DNA of 58,065 bases from a bacterium (GCA_021794335.1 JAJYQZ010000330.1:1-58065); one strand, 5' to 3'. Shown: positions 1 to 9,603, counted from the stretch's first letter. Notes: generated from the sequence alone by a model not told the origin. Numbers and translations are program-made.

Positions 1-309
1 CGATTTAATCGGCGGAGCGTTAATATTTAGATGAACGCCGTCTGCAGAAAGAACAGCGGCGGCATCTGCCCTCTCGTTGACAAAAAACTTAACGTCGGGA
101 TATTTTTTAAATATTAAGTCTCTTATCTTCTCTCCAATTTTTATAAAATCGTATATAGAAACGTCTTTCTGCCTTAGCTGAAAAGCTTTTAAACCTGCGC
201 CGAACGCTTCGTCGAGAGCATCGAGATACTCTTCGTCGTTATTAAAAAATTTTTTTTCTCCTATTAAGTATATATTAAAATTAAACCAAGACGCATCCGT
301 ATTCGGCAT
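1..309 (-). CDS. thiE: thiamine-phosphate synthase, N-terminal part (cut by window edge)
   Basis: The first 103 codons of a TIM-barrel enzyme that joins HMP-PP and thiazole phosphate to give thiamine phosphate in the cytoplasm. Visible family signatures are FQLRQKD near residue 47 (phosphate-binding strand of ThiE/TenI barrels) and FVNERADAAAVLSADGVHL near residues 77-95, which matches the ThiE consensus (I/V)NDRxDxAxxxxADGVHL. The start is the ATG at 309, following an AT-rich leader with a weak ribosome site. The C-terminal half lies outside the window. A TenI-like paralogue without synthase activity cannot be excluded because the catalytic C-terminal half is missing. Confidence 0.8.
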   Translation of the reverse strand, partial: MPNTDASWFNFNIYLIGEKKFFNNDEEYLDALDEAFGAGLKAFQLRQKDVSIYDFIKIGEKIRDLIFKKYPDVKFFVNERADAAAVLSADGVHLNINAPPIKS

Positions 310-370
310 TATTTAATTATATAATTTTAAGGCTAAAATTGTCAAACGATACGGCAATTAATCTTTTTTT

Positions 371-565
371 TTATTCGTCCATAAATCTGCCGTGTCCTTT
401 AGACAAAATTCTTAACATCTTAATATTATAATGGGCAAATTTTATTAACTGCCACGGTATAAACAGTCTCGTAAAAAGCGTGTATTTCGTAGGCGCTATA
501 AAAGACCTCGAATCGGTCGTATAAGGAACGTATTCCATTAAATCGTCATCTTTTTTATTTTCCAT
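371..565 (-). CDS. small hypothetical protein downstream of sqr
   Basis: A 64-residue protein I do not recognise. It has an acidic N-terminus (MENKKDDD), a hydrophobic-aromatic middle (FTRLFIPWQLIKFAHYNIKM) that could be one amphipathic or membrane-associated helix, and a basic C-terminus. An upstream ATG at 589 is in frame, but the strong AGGAGG lies between the two ATGs, 12 bases before the second, so the start at 565 is preferred. It sits 87 bp downstream of the sulfide:quinone oxidoreductase on the same strand and may be cotranscribed, suggesting a small membrane-associated partner; that role is inference only. Confidence 0.6.
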   Translation of the reverse strand: MENKKDDDLMEYVPYTTDSRSFIAPTKYTLFTRLFIPWQLIKFAHYNIKMLRILSKGHGRFMDE

Positions 566-652
566 AATAAATATAAACCTCCTATTCATATTGCATTTTT
601 ATAAATACTGCAATTTATCATTAAATACGGCTTATCTTTCCGAATATTTTCA

Positions 653-2092
653 TTAATCGGGAATATACTGCCATAAAAATTTTCCTTTCATTTTCCATAT
701 AAACAAATAATGAAGCATATATTTAACCCAGTGTCCCGCAAGACCTATATCTCCGAAAGTATAATTTAAATTTCTGCCGAATTTATATTTATCGTAATTT
801 GGAATTACCGGATACATAGTCAATAAAGCGGCGGATCCGCCGGTCATCGATTTGCCCATAGAGGTTATGCATATTGCGCCGAATTCAGCCATCGACGCGC
901 TATAAGTCGGCTCCTCCGCTCCGTTCTTTACCATATCGATAATAGAAAGGGCAACCGTGTGGCCTATGATTCCCGATGCCATGCCCGTTCTGGGGGGGCT
1001 GGGAGCTATCAGAGTGCCGTCCGGAGCTTTAAAAGCCTTGCTTATAGGATGCGGAGGAGCAAAAGCAATTCCTGCAGCAAATATATTTTTATATAAAAGA
1101 TTATTGTATTTTTTTGGCCAATCAGAATTTTTCCATTCCTCAAAAGGTTTTGCACCGGAGGTATAATCGGCATCAACTTTCATAAACCCGCTTGGAACGC
1201 ACATTTGGCTTTTAATATCGTTGCCGTCCTTATCTATGTAAGAGATGGGAATGCCGGCAAAAGGAGGAATCAGCATTGCAAAATCAAAATCGAGCGATCC
1301 TTCTTTCCCTTCGATATTAACGTAATCTAAAGAGCCTTCTTTTACGTTTCTCACGTGCGCCCCGTCAACCCATTTAATGCCCTTTTCCCTGAAAGTAGAT
1401 TCGGCAAAAAGCTTGCCGGATATAAAGTTTCCGTTCCTTCTCACCACTACCCCGCCTACTCCGAAATCGCCGAGCGTAGGCTCGTTGGATATCCAAGTTA
1501 TGTCCGCCATATTGCGAAGTCCCCGCTTGGCTATTTCAAATTCTAAATTATGTATATATTCAAAAGCGGCGCCTTGGCAGGTTGCCGTTCCATGCCCTGT
1601 GCCGACGACAAACTTTTGCCTTTTGCCCTGCTTCATCTTTTCTACCGCTTTCAAAAAATTATCCTTTGTTTTAACGGCATGCGGCAAACTGCAGACTGAA
1701 TCCGAATAGCCTTCGTCAGGTCCAAGTCCCGGCGTAGCCGCAAAATTAAGCTTCGGACCCGTAGCGTTTATCAAATAATCGTACTTTACCTGTTCGGTTT
1801 TGCCGTCGTTGTATTTTACGGACACATAACGGTCGGCATCGTCCGGATGAATCTCTTCCGCGGCTCCGTTTTTAAATTCTATGCCGAACTTTTCATATAC
1901 CGGCGTAAGATCGAACTGAGTTTTTTCGGGCTTCATAGAACCCACGCCTACCCATATCCATGATGGAATATAATAAAAATGCTTCCTCGGCGATATTACT
2001 ACGACTTCATGTTTGCGCCCAAGCGCTTTTTTTAAATTTAATGCCGCCGTGTTACCGGCAAATCCGGAACCTAAGACTACTATGCGAGCCAT
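653..2092 (-). CDS. sqr: sulfide:quinone oxidoreductase-like flavoprotein
   Basis: A 479-residue FAD-dependent oxidoreductase of the sulfide:quinone reductase / flavocytochrome c sulfide dehydrogenase group, which oxidises sulfide to sulfur or polysulfide and passes electrons to membrane quinone. The N-terminus has a Rossmann dinucleotide motif (GSGFAG, residues 8-13) and a second FAD contact INATGPK at 108-114. Cysteines at 134, 172, 298 and 408 include candidates for the redox-active cysteines near the flavin (type I SQR uses three). A hydrophobic, aromatic C-terminus (YMLHYLFIWKMK, about 458-469) fits a membrane-docking amphipathic helix. A GGGGG Shine-Dalgarno precedes the ATG. With DsrE elsewhere it points to a sulfur-metabolising host. 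Subtype is not resolved. Confidence 0.85.
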   Translation of the reverse strand: MARIVVLGSGFAGNTAALNLKKALGRKHEVVVISPRKHFYYIPSWIWVGVGSMKPEKTQFDLTPVYEKFGIEFKNGAAEEIHPDDADRYVSVKYNDGKTEQVKYDYLINATGPKLNFAATPGLGPDEGYSDSVCSLPHAVKTKDNFLKAVEKMKQGKRQKFVVGTGHGTATCQGAAFEYIHNLEFEIAKRGLRNMADITWISNEPTLGDFGVGGVVVRRNGNFISGKLFAESTFREKGIKWVDGAHVRNVKEGSLDYVNIEGKEGSLDFDFAMLIPPFAGIPISYIDKDGNDIKSQMCVPSGFMKVDADYTSGAKPFEEWKNSDWPKKYNNLLYKNIFAAGIAFAPPHPISKAFKAPDGTLIAPSPPRTGMASGIIGHTVALSIIDMVKNGAEEPTYSASMAEFGAICITSMGKSMTGGSAALLTMYPVIPNYDKYKFGRNLNYTFGDIGLAGHWVKYMLHYLFIWKMKGKFLWQYIPD

Positions 2093-2427
2093 CTATATTT
2101 ATCCCCCCGTTTCTTCATTTTTTATTTATTTAACTAATTTCTTTTATTTTATAATTATTTTAATATAATAACCGTCCGGCTTAAAATTACAAAAAATAAC
2201 GTTTTAATAAAATTTAAAAAATATTAGATTATTTTATATATATGTTTTATAATATTTATGATAACAAAAATATAAAAATATTTCTATATAATTATAAATA
2301 TATATTTGTATTATCATATATTCATATATAACATATTTTTATTATCGTATTGCATGCTGCCGGTTTATTTAATAAATAAAGTATAAATTTAATAAAATCA
2401 AAATATTGATTAATATCGATTAATACT
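2093..2427. other. AT-rich divergent intergenic region
   Basis: A gene-free stretch of 335 bp between the divergently transcribed sqr and the globin-PsiE gene. It is extremely AT-rich with repeated TATA-like steps (about 2240-2345) and must hold both promoters, but no single -35/-10 pair stands out. I see no RNA gene or ORF in it. Confidence 0.5.
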
Positions 2428-3321
2428 ATGGAAACCCTTGATAAAATAAAGCTTATTTATTCTTTTGACGAAAGCGACGCTTTAAATTTAACGCAAATAA
2501 AAGAGATGATGAATTCAAACGCAAACGAATTCATTTCCGGCGTATATTCATTTATATCCAACTTCGACGATTTCAGCAAATTTCTTCCTAACGACGAAAT
2601 AAGAACGAGGCACAGGGAAAAGTTAAAAATCTGGTTTCTCAGTCTTTTTTCAGGAAAATACGACAACGAATATTTAAGGCAGTTAAAAAGAATAGGTGAG
2701 GTTCATTCGGAGATAAAACTGCCTTCGCATTACGTCAGCGCCACGATGAACTTTATAAGAAATTTTATTCATAAAGTTATTATTAAAAACATTCAGTCTT
2801 CCGAAAAAAGAAATGAAATAATCGAATCGGCAAATAAAATAATAGATATTAATCTCGATATAATAATAAGTTCTTACATTAACGAAGGAAAATTTTACAT
2901 AGCGGCTACAAAATTTGAAACTAAAATAATAAAATTCAGCTCGAAATTCTCTTATATGCTTGACCTTGCTCTTGTAATATCTCTAATAATTGCAACTATT
3001 ATGGTTTTTCTGATGTTCTTATTTGAAATTTACAGATTCGCCTTCGGCGGCGGAGCTTTTGAATCCACCGTAGTCGATATTCTCGGCGCTATGTTAATTG
3101 TTTGGGCGATAAGGGAACTGCTTGAAGAAGAAGTTAAAAAGCTGAAAGGGCATAAATTTGCGTTAAGCGCCTTTATAGGTCTTGCGATGGCTGCGCTTTT
3201 AAGGAAAATATTAATCTTTTCTCTGGCTCCCGGAAAATCTAAAGAAGTCGCAATATTAGGATTTCTCGTACTGGTGCTCGGAATAGTTTACTGGCTGATG
3301 AATAAAAGCACAAAGGCGTGA
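2428..3321 (+). CDS. globin-coupled sensor fused to a PsiE-like membrane domain
   Basis: A 297-residue two-part protein. Residues 1-155 look like a protoglobin / globin-coupled-sensor domain: RIGEVHSEIKLPSHYVSA (88-105) matches the proximal-histidine segment IGxxHxxIxLPxxWY, with His93 the likely haem ligand. Residues 175-292 form four hydrophobic helices (about 178-200, 214-230, 245-265, 273-291) with an ELLEEEVKK linker, resembling the PsiE / phosphate-starvation-inducible membrane family. The layout implies a cytoplasmic haem domain sensing O2, CO or NO and controlling a membrane module. The gene stands alone, divergent from sqr. The ATG lacks a clear Shine-Dalgarno. Globin assignment is good; PsiE-likeness is moderate. 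Confidence 0.7.
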   Translation: METLDKIKLIYSFDESDALNLTQIKEMMNSNANEFISGVYSFISNFDDFSKFLPNDEIRTRHREKLKIWFLSLFSGKYDNEYLRQLKRIGEVHSEIKLPSHYVSATMNFIRNFIHKVIIKNIQSSEKRNEIIESANKIIDINLDIIISSYINEGKFYIAATKFETKIIKFSSKFSYMLDLALVISLIIATIMVFLMFLFEIYRFAFGGGAFESTVVDILGAMLIVWAIRELLEEEVKKLKGHKFALSAFIGLAMAALLRKILIFSLAPGKSKEVAILGFLVLVLGIVYWLMNKSTKA

Positions 3322-3489
3322 CTTCGCAAGGCGTAAAAGCATAAACTAAAAAGACTATGTAAATTATACCGGATTATGGCGTATTACACTGGCAAAATAA
3401 TATGCATCGAAACGGCGCCGAAAAATTGTATTGCCTGCACTGTCTATTAATGATAAAATAAATCACGCAATAAACTTTTTACAAAAAAA

Positions 3490-3565
3490 CGGGATGTGGC
3501 GCAGCTGGTAGCGCACCTGCTTTGGGAGCAGGGGGTCGCACGTTCGAATCGTGTCATCCCGACCA
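3490..3565 (+). tRNA. tRNA-Pro (anticodon TGG)
   Basis: A complete cloverleaf: acceptor CGGGATG pairs with CATCCCG, D-arm GCGC/GCGC, anticodon stem CCTGC/GCAGG with loop TTTGGGA (TGG anticodon), T-arm around TTCGAAT, and an encoded CCA end. It reads proline CCA codons and, with wobble, other CCN codons. Confidence 0.96.
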
Positions 3566-3599
3566 CGTATTCAATCAAAAACAGACAGGGCATTGAAGG

Positions 3600-3698
3600 T
3601 TATACGGAATATGCGGTTACGCCGTGCTCTAATTTATCCTGAATTTTTTCTAATATCTGCAATAATACTTCGGATTCGTTTGTTTCGCTGACGTTCAT
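3600..3698 (-). CDS. possible small ORF downstream of the chemoreceptor
   Basis: A 32-codon ORF beginning MNVSETNESEVLLQILEKI and ending before tRNA-Pro. It is predicted to be a single amphipathic helix, has only a weak ribosome site, and lies 40 bp downstream of the chemoreceptor gene on the same strand. It could be a small protein, or the remnant of a longer helical gene. I do not recognise it and support is weak. Confidence 0.25.
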   Translation of the reverse strand: MNVSETNESEVLLQILEKIQDKLEHGVTAYSV

Positions 3699-3737
3699 AT
3701 TAATATCGTATCTCTTTTTATTTTTTTATAGTTAATT

Positions 3738-5663
3738 TCATAATCCAAGGGTTTTTGCTATATTGTCAAAGTCGCTTTTTTTCGCTTCTATAAAAGACGT
3801 ATAGCCTTGGTCGATAGATTTAAGCACCTTTAAATCGGCAATATTCATCAAAATATTTTTTATTTTCGTTTCGCTTTCTTTATCTACGTCTGCGTTTATG
3901 CATATCGGAAATTGAGGTATGGGGTCGGAAGATGATATGACTTTTACCGTACTTTTATTTTCTTCCGCGGCGGAATCCATTACGCATCCGGCATCGAATT
4001 CTCCTTCCGCGACAGCCTTTAAGACGACGTCGTGTCCGCCGAGATAATCGTAAAAAGCAAGGTCTTCCAATTTTATGCCTGCCGATTTAATCATCGCTTT
4101 CGGCACTAAAGTAGAACCCGTGGACATTTTTGCGCCGAATGCGACTTTCTTGCCTTTTAAATCGTTTATAGTATTTATCGGAGAATTTTTTGCGGCTATT
4201 ATTACGCTCTTATATGTGGGCGAACCGTTTTTTACCGCAAAAACTAGAGGTTTAACTCCGTATTTTTTGCCGGCGCTTAAATATGTCGAAGGGGTCATAT
4301 AGCCTATCATTGCAACGCCCCTGCCTATATCTTCAACCGAATCTTCATAGCTTGAGGCTACCAACGAACCAAGTTTTATCCCTAAAGAATCGCTTAAATA
4401 TTTTGTCAGAGGTTCAAATTTCGTTTTCATTACCGATGCCGCTTCTAAAGGAGCTATGCCGAATAAATATAATCTAATGTTATTCAACTCTTTTTGAAGT
4501 TCGTATGCCGAATTAGAAAGCGACGTACTTATTTTGGTTGATTTTTTTGCCGTTTTTACGGTTTCTCCGGAAACTTTCTGCACCACAAGTAAATTTTTCT
4601 CTACGTCTTCGACCGCTATTTGGAGCTGTTCCGCCGATGAAGATATCATATCTATATTGCTTTTTTCTTCCTTTACTGCATTCATTATATTTCTAAATAT
4701 TTCTTCTGCCGTTTTAGTTTTTTCAGTTATAGCTTTTACTTCTTCGACGGAATTTTTTATAGCTTCCGCAGTCCTTGACGTTTCTTCCATAAGTCCTTCT
4801 ATTATCTGCCTTGTGTCGGAAGTTGATTTGCTGGTTCTTTCGGCAAGTTTTTTAACTTCATCGGCAACTACAGCAAAACCTCTTCCCTGCTCACCGGCTC
4901 TTGCCGCTTCGATCGCCGCGTTTAAAGACAACAGATTTGTCTGGTCGGCTATATCGCTGATAAGCGAAATAACGTCGCCTATTTCTTTAGATCTTTCGTC
5001 TAAAGTCTGCATAGTAGTCTGAAGATTTTCTATGGAATCGGAAACTTTTTTAATATCGGATATTATCTCTTCAATCATTAAGTTTCCTTCTCCGGCTTTT
5101 TTAAAAGAATCGCTGGAAGAATTTTGGGCAAACTTAGCGCCTTTGGTCATTTCTTTATGAGACATGATAATTTCGTCTATTGCGCTTGAAATAGAAGAAA
5201 TTTGACCGACTAAGGATTCGTTTTCTTTATAAATTTTTTCCATTTCCGCGCTTTCTATTCTTGCGTCCACGACGACGTTATTTGTAGAATCTACGGATTT
5301 TATAAAAATATTATAAAGATTTTTAAAAAGTTCGCTTACCTTGTCGTCTAAACCGAAAAAATTAATTTGCGGCATGTTTTTGCGCAAATCTTTATCTTTA
5401 TAAAGAAAATCGTCTATGAAATTATTGATTATTTCGGCTTTTTTCTTAATAGACTTATTGATTAGAAAAATGGAAAAATAAAATACGGCTGAAAGAATTA
5501 ATACAGAAACAATTAATAATTTGTCGTGTCGGATTAGCGAAAATACTATAAAAAATATTGCAACTATAGCGTACAATATTGAAGTTATCACGGTAATATT
5601 ATTAAAACCGTTTGATTTAATACGATCGGTCTTTTTTTCGCCGGACTTAAACGAACTGCTCAT
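3738..5663 (-). CDS. methyl-accepting chemotaxis protein with C-terminal PhnD-like binding domain
   Basis: A 641-residue chemoreceptor. Two adjacent membrane helices lie near the N-terminus (about residues 24-45 and 50-70) with only a short connecting turn, so no periplasmic sensor exists. The signalling coiled coil follows; its tip carries the conserved hairpin [19 protein letters not shown] and [15 protein letters not shown] (about 238-280) that contacts CheA/CheW. From about 405 to the end is a substrate-binding fold of the PhnD/SsuA type ([39 protein letters not shown]). That domain is therefore cytoplasmic, an unusual position. An in-frame GTG six codons upstream is rejected because GGGAGG lies 7 bases before the chosen ATG. 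Confidence 0.85.
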   Translation of the reverse strand: MSSSFKSGEKKTDRIKSNGFNNITVITSILYAIVAIFFIVFSLIRHDKLLIVSVLILSAVFYFSIFLINKSIKKKAEIINNFIDDFLYKDKDLRKNMPQINFFGLDDKVSELFKNLYNIFIKSVDSTNNVVVDARIESAEMEKIYKENESLVGQISSISSAIDEIIMSHKEMTKGAKFAQNSSSDSFKKAGEGNLMIEEIISDIKKVSDSIENLQTTMQTLDERSKEIGDVISLISDIADQTNLLSLNAAIEAARAGEQGRGFAVVADEVKKLAERTSKSTSDTRQIIEGLMEETSRTAEAIKNSVEEVKAITEKTKTAEEIFRNIMNAVKEEKSNIDMISSSAEQLQIAVEDVEKNLLVVQKVSGETVKTAKKSTKISTSLSNSAYELQKELNNIRLYLFGIAPLEAASVMKTKFEPLTKYLSDSLGIKLGSLVASSYEDSVEDIGRGVAMIGYMTPSTYLSAGKKYGVKPLVFAVKNGSPTYKSVIIAAKNSPINTINDLKGKKVAFGAKMSTGSTLVPKAMIKSAGIKLEDLAFYDYLGGHDVVLKAVAEGEFDAGCVMDSAAEENKSTVKVISSSDPIPQFPICINADVDKESETKIKNILMNIADLKVLKSIDQGYTSFIEAKKSDFDNIAKTLGL

Positions 5664-6077
5664 AAATTTACCTCCCTTCACGCCGCGCTTTTTGATTTTG
5701 ATTTTGTTATGCTGTTATAAAATAAAATAATTATGGCGTATTTTTTTCCCATAATTAATTTTTTATATATTTATATTAAATTTTACAACATATATTTAAA
5801 ATAATAAAGGTATTTTATTGTAAGTTTATTAAAAATTAATTTTTAATTTTGTTAAATTTTAGATAGAGCCGATTATTATTTTTTAAGCGGACATTTCTAC
5901 TTTGCCTTGACATTATTATTTTTTAAGTTTATTTTCACTTAAAAAGGGTCTATAATTTAAAAATGAAATTTATAAATCTTTCTCATTTTTAATCTTAAAC
6001 AAAAAACAGCTTTACAACCATTATATAATGTTTATAAAATTAATTTAAATTTATAATTAAATTAAAATCGGCGCAAG
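5664..6077. promoter_or_regulatory. AT-rich intergenic region with a 16-bp direct repeat and candidate promoter
   Basis: A gene-free stretch of 414 bp. The 16-mer ATTATTATTTTTTAAG occurs at 5872-5887 and again at 5912-5927. The second copy overlaps a candidate promoter: TTGACA at 5907-5912 followed 17 bases later by TATTTT. A second TATAAT-like box lies near 5951. These could drive the downstream plus-strand glycosyltransferases; nothing else is recognisable. Confidence 0.35.
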
Positions 6078-6971
6078 ATGATAAAAGTACATATTAAGAA
6101 CTGCTGGAAAATTATTAAAGACAAAAACGAATTATTGTTACTAAAAATAATAGAAAAGGCTTTAAGCGAAGAAGTCAAAATATCCGGCATAAAAGAAGCA
6201 GACCTTGTTTTACTGTATAATTTCTCAAAGCACAAATCCATATTAAAAACATTAAACCGCTGGATAAAATCGTACGATAACGATAAAAATAATTTCAATT
6301 TATTCTTCGGAATACCTAAGAATAAAAAGATTTTAGGAGTTTCGCACGAAAATCTGGATTCCGCATATTGGAATTGGTTCGGGCAGTTATTGATAAAGTA
6401 CGATATTCCCAGATTGACTTCATGGCCGGAAATAGCCGATCCCGCAGGATGCCGATTTCCCTACTGGTACAACTTTATAAAATACGAAGAATTTTCCATG
6501 CCGGAAGAATATTATTCCAGATTCGGCGAACCTCTGTCTGCAGAAAAACTTGTAAATCCTTTACGCGGCGATAACGGCAGCAGGAAAGACGCCGTTTGCG
6601 TAATGGCGGGACATTTGAGATTTCCAAGAAATAACGTTATAGAAAATTTAAAAAAAATTAAACCGGTCGATATTTACGGTTCTGCCGGACAAAAATGGGA
6701 AGGAAGCAAATTTGAACTGTTAAAACAATATAAATATTGTTTTTGCGCCGAAAATTCGCTCGGTTACGGCTATGAAACAGAAAAAGTTCCAGAAGCTTGG
6801 CATGCAGGCTGTATTCCCGTCGGTTATTTTCAAACGCGTCCGAGTAATTTTAACCCTGAAGTTCTGTCTGTTCTTTTTGAAAACGAGAAAAATGCTTACG
6901 GCAAACCTCTGCTTTACGCAAAACCTTCATTAAATCAAATTTTCAGCTATATTAAAAAAATATTTTATTAA
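6078..6971 (+). CDS. GT10-family glycosyltransferase (alpha-1,3-fucosyltransferase-like)
   Basis: A 297-residue enzyme whose second half matches the GT10 donor-binding region: VDIYGSAG (about 195-202), then YKYCFCAENSLGYGYETEKV and PEAWHAGCIPVGYF (about 215-253), corresponding to the family signature FxxxxENSxxxDYVTEKxxxAxxxGxIPV. Such enzymes move fucose or a related sugar from a GDP-sugar to surface glycans such as LPS. No membrane segment is seen, so it is probably cytoplasmic or peripheral. A GT2 enzyme follows 21 bp later, suggesting a two-gene surface-polysaccharide operon. The acceptor sugar is unknown, and the actual donor may not be GDP-fucose. Confidence 0.8.
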   Translation: MIKVHIKNCWKIIKDKNELLLLKIIEKALSEEVKISGIKEADLVLLYNFSKHKSILKTLNRWIKSYDNDKNNFNLFFGIPKNKKILGVSHENLDSAYWNWFGQLLIKYDIPRLTSWPEIADPAGCRFPYWYNFIKYEEFSMPEEYYSRFGEPLSAEKLVNPLRGDNGSRKDAVCVMAGHLRFPRNNVIENLKKIKPVDIYGSAGQKWEGSKFELLKQYKYCFCAENSLGYGYETEKVPEAWHAGCIPVGYFQTRPSNFNPEVLSVLFENEKNAYGKPLLYAKPSLNQIFSYIKKIFY

Positions 6972-6992
6972 TATAATACTTGGAGTCCCCAG

Positions 6993-7862
6993 ATGATAAA
7001 AGAAAAACACAAAATATCCGTAATAATAAATACCCTGAACGAAGAAAAAAATATCGAAAAATGCCTTAAGACGGTGGAGTGGGCAAACGACGTAGTAATA
7101 GTCGATATGCACAGCGACGATGCAACGGTAGAGATAGCAAAAAAATATACTAAAAATATATATTATTTTGAAAGAGCAGGCTATTCGGAGCCTGCAAGGC
7201 AGTTTGCGCTCGACAGGACGCAGAACGAATGGGTTTTGCTTGTCGATGCAGATGAATTGATACCGAAAGATCTCAGTTTAATTTTGATTAAAATAGCCGA
7301 AGAAAACAGATGCGACGCAGTCCGCATGCCGAGGCTGAACTATTTATTCGGGGAATTAATTAAGCATACCGGATACGGACCCGAAAATTTCCAGCTGCGT
7401 TTCTTTAAAAAAAGCAAGCTGAGCATACGTCCAAGAATTCACAGGTTTTTGGTTCCTGCGGACGATGCCGTAATAACAGACCTTAGCTATAAAGATATAA
7501 AAACGGGTATAGTACATTTCGAATCCGACTGCATTGCATCTTTTCTGGAAAAACTTAACCGCTATACGTCTATAGAGGCGGCTCAGGTCAACGAGCTTGA
7601 CGAAAACAATAAGCCTCTTAGAAAGCGCCGCGGCAAGCCGTATGTTTTATTTATAGCCGCAAAAACTTTTTTTAATAAATATATTAGCAGAAAAGGTTAC
7701 TTGGACGGTTGGAGAGGTTTTTACCTTTCTATTTTTGCGGCTTTTTATAAAACCGCCGTATTTGCGAAAATAGACGAATATGCAAGCAGCGGAAACGTCG
7801 AGTCAGTCCATAATAAATACGATTTAACCGCCCAAGAAATTATCCGCGGCTATTCCGAGTAA
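6993..7862 (+). CDS. GT2-family glycosyltransferase (WaaE/KdtX-like)
   Basis: A 289-residue inverting glycosyltransferase. The GT-A fold starts with ISVIINTLNEEKNIEKCL (residues 8-25), then a VVIVDMHSDDAT segment and the metal-binding LLVDADE (about 79-85). The spacing and the later RRGKPY region resemble lipopolysaccharide core glycosyltransferases of the WaaE/KdtX group. It lies 21 bp after the GT10 gene with GGAG seven bases before the ATG, so the two are probably cotranscribed and act on the same surface glycan. The precise sugar transferred cannot be read from sequence. Confidence 0.8.
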   Translation: MIKEKHKISVIINTLNEEKNIEKCLKTVEWANDVVIVDMHSDDATVEIAKKYTKNIYYFERAGYSEPARQFALDRTQNEWVLLVDADELIPKDLSLILIKIAEENRCDAVRMPRLNYLFGELIKHTGYGPENFQLRFFKKSKLSIRPRIHRFLVPADDAVITDLSYKDIKTGIVHFESDCIASFLEKLNRYTSIEAAQVNELDENNKPLRKRRGKPYVLFIAAKTFFNKYISRKGYLDGWRGFYLSIFAAFYKTAVFAKIDEYASSGNVESVHNKYDLTAQEIIRGYSE

Positions 7863-7986
7863 AATCTCGCTGACTTAAATTTAATTCCGAAATATCTAAG
7901 TGGATAAATTATCTAATGATAAATATTACGAATATTTTAACTCTTAATTTTTATTTCTTTGATTAATATGTTTTCGCTTAAATGAA

Positions 7987-8063
7987 TGGTCGGGACGACA
8001 GGATTTGAACCTGCGACCCCCTGCACCCCATGCAGGTGCGCTACCGAGCTGCGCCACGTCCCG
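7987..8063 (-). tRNA. tRNA-Pro (anticodon GGG)
   Basis: A full cloverleaf on the minus strand: acceptor CGGGACG/CGTCCCG, anticodon stem CCTGC/GCAGG with loop ATGGGGT giving anticodon GGG, T-loop TTCAAAT, and an encoded CCA. It shares most of its body with the tRNA-Pro(TGG) gene 4.4 kb away. Confidence 0.96.
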
Positions 8064-8107
8064 AAAAATAAAAATGATGCTGCGTAAACAGATTGGTTTA
8101 TTTTTTA

Positions 8108-8137
8108 ATTATACTCTCTTTATTTAAAAAAAGTCAA
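8108..8137 (-). promoter_or_regulatory. promoter of tRNA-Pro(GGG)
   Basis: On the minus strand TTGACT (8132-8137) and TATAAT (8108-8113) are separated by 18 bases and lie about 45 bases before the tRNA 5' end. This is close to the sigma-70 consensus and is the only good candidate promoter for this tRNA. Confidence 0.65.
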
Positions 8138-8295
8138 TAAAACTTGCTTTATTTTTATTCTTAAATTCTTAAAATTGTACTATAATTTATAGATATAAAT
8201 AATCATAATATTGCAAAATATTGTATAATTATTACGATTATCTATGTTAAATATACTTAATTTCGCTAAAATAAATATAAGGAGTTTCTGAGTTT

Positions 8296-9603
8296 ATGCA
8301 CTTTTACGGTTATTTAATAGTTACGTCGGTCATAATATTTTTATTTACGCTTTTTCTTATCATAAAAAAGCCTTACAATATCGGCATAGGCTGGAGCGCC
8401 GTCATAGGGGCGCTTCTGGCGCTGATTTTTAACGTAATAGTTTTAAAAGACGTAATAAAAGTATTCGATATAGTCTGGGACGCGACTTTTACTTTTGTCG
8501 CCATAATTATAATTTCTATAATTTTGGACGAAATAGGATTTTTTGAATGGGCGGCGCTTCATATTGCGAGGCTTGCGGGCGGCAGCGGAAGAAAAATGTT
8601 TGTTTACGTTATTCTGCTCGGGGCTTTAGTTTCGGCTCTTTTCGCAAACGACGGGGCGGCATTGATTATAACTCCTATAATTTACGAAAAGATGAAGGCT
8701 CTCAAATTCGAGAGAAAAAATATGCTGCCGTTTATTATGGCGGGAGGATTTATTGCGGACGCGGCAAGTATTCCCTTTAAGATTTCAAATTTGGTAAATA
8801 TTGTTTCGGCGGACTATTTTAATTTAGGTTTTTTTACCTATTTTATAGATATGTATCTGCCGGATATATTTTCGATTGCAATATCGGTAATCGTTTTGTT
8901 TTTATATTTCAGGAAAGATATTCCTAAAAGTTACGACGTTAATCTCTTGAAAAACCCAAGAGAAGCCATTAAAGACCGTTCGATGTTTAAATTTTCATTT
9001 TTGATTTTAGCGCTGCTTCTCGGCGGATATTTTTTAAGCGAATTTTTAAATCTGCCGGTTTCGGCTTTTGCGGTAACGTTTGCCCTTTTGTTCGTTCTGC
9101 TCGGATTTAAAAGCCCTGCAGTTAATTTAAAAACCGTATTCAAAAACGCTCCGTGGAATATAGTCGTATTTTCTCTCGGAATGTATCTTGTGGTTTTCGG
9201 GCTTAAAAACGCGGGACTCACTTTTCTTCTTGGAAAATCTATTTCGTATATTGCCGGTTTCGGCGGATTCGCCCTTACGATTTATACCGGATATCTTGCG
9301 GCTTTTATATCGTCGGTAATGAACAATATGCCGACCGTAATGATAAATTCCCTTGCTATTCATTCGGCGAACTTAAAGGCCGTAATGCTTAAACCTTCCG
9401 TATATGCAAACGTAATAGGATGCGATTTAGGCCCCAAGCTGACTCCGATAGGTTCGCTGGCTACGCTGTTATGGCTTAACGTATTGGAAAGAAAAGGCAT
9501 TAAAATTACGTGGGGCTATTATATGAAGGTAGGTTTTATTATTACTCTGCCGGTGCTGTTTGTAACTCTGCTCGGATTATATCTTAGATTATTTTTATTC
9601 TGA
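8296..9603 (+). CDS. arsB: ArsB-type arsenite efflux permease
   Basis: A 435-residue, very hydrophobic protein with about 11-12 membrane helices, matching the ArsB branch of the ion transporter superfamily, which exports arsenite or antimonite. Family features include FANDGAALIITPI (about 110-122), IADAASIPFKISNLVNIV (about 153-170) and a mirror-related second half with VMNNMPTVMIN and GCDLGPKLTPIGSLA. AAGGAG precedes the ATG by 11 bases. No ArsR, ArsC or ArsA gene is adjacent, so it stands as a single-gene efflux unit. A role in arsenic tolerance suits a metal-rich habitat but is inferred from family membership. Confidence 0.88.
   Translation: MHFYGYLIVTSVIIFLFTLFLIIKKPYNIGIGWSAVIGALLALIFNVIVLKDVIKVFDIVWDATFTFVAIIIISIILDEIGFFEWAALHIARLAGGSGRKMFVYVILLGALVSALFANDGAALIITPIIYEKMKALKFERKNMLPFIMAGGFIADAASIPFKISNLVNIVSADYFNLGFFTYFIDMYLPDIFSIAISVIVLFLYFRKDIPKSYDVNLLKNPREAIKDRSMFKFSFLILALLLGGYFLSEFLNLPVSAFAVTFALLFVLLGFKSPAVNLKTVFKNAPWNIVVFSLGMYLVVFGLKNAGLTFLLGKSISYIAGFGGFALTIYTGYLAAFISSVMNNMPTVMINSLAIHSANLKAVMLKPSVYANVIGCDLGPKLTPIGSLATLLWLNVLERKGIKITWGYYMKVGFIITLPVLFVTLLGLYLRLFLF

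Noticed and set aside
8547..8780. Internal ORF in arsB
   Set aside because: Fully inside a strongly supported membrane protein gene in another frame.
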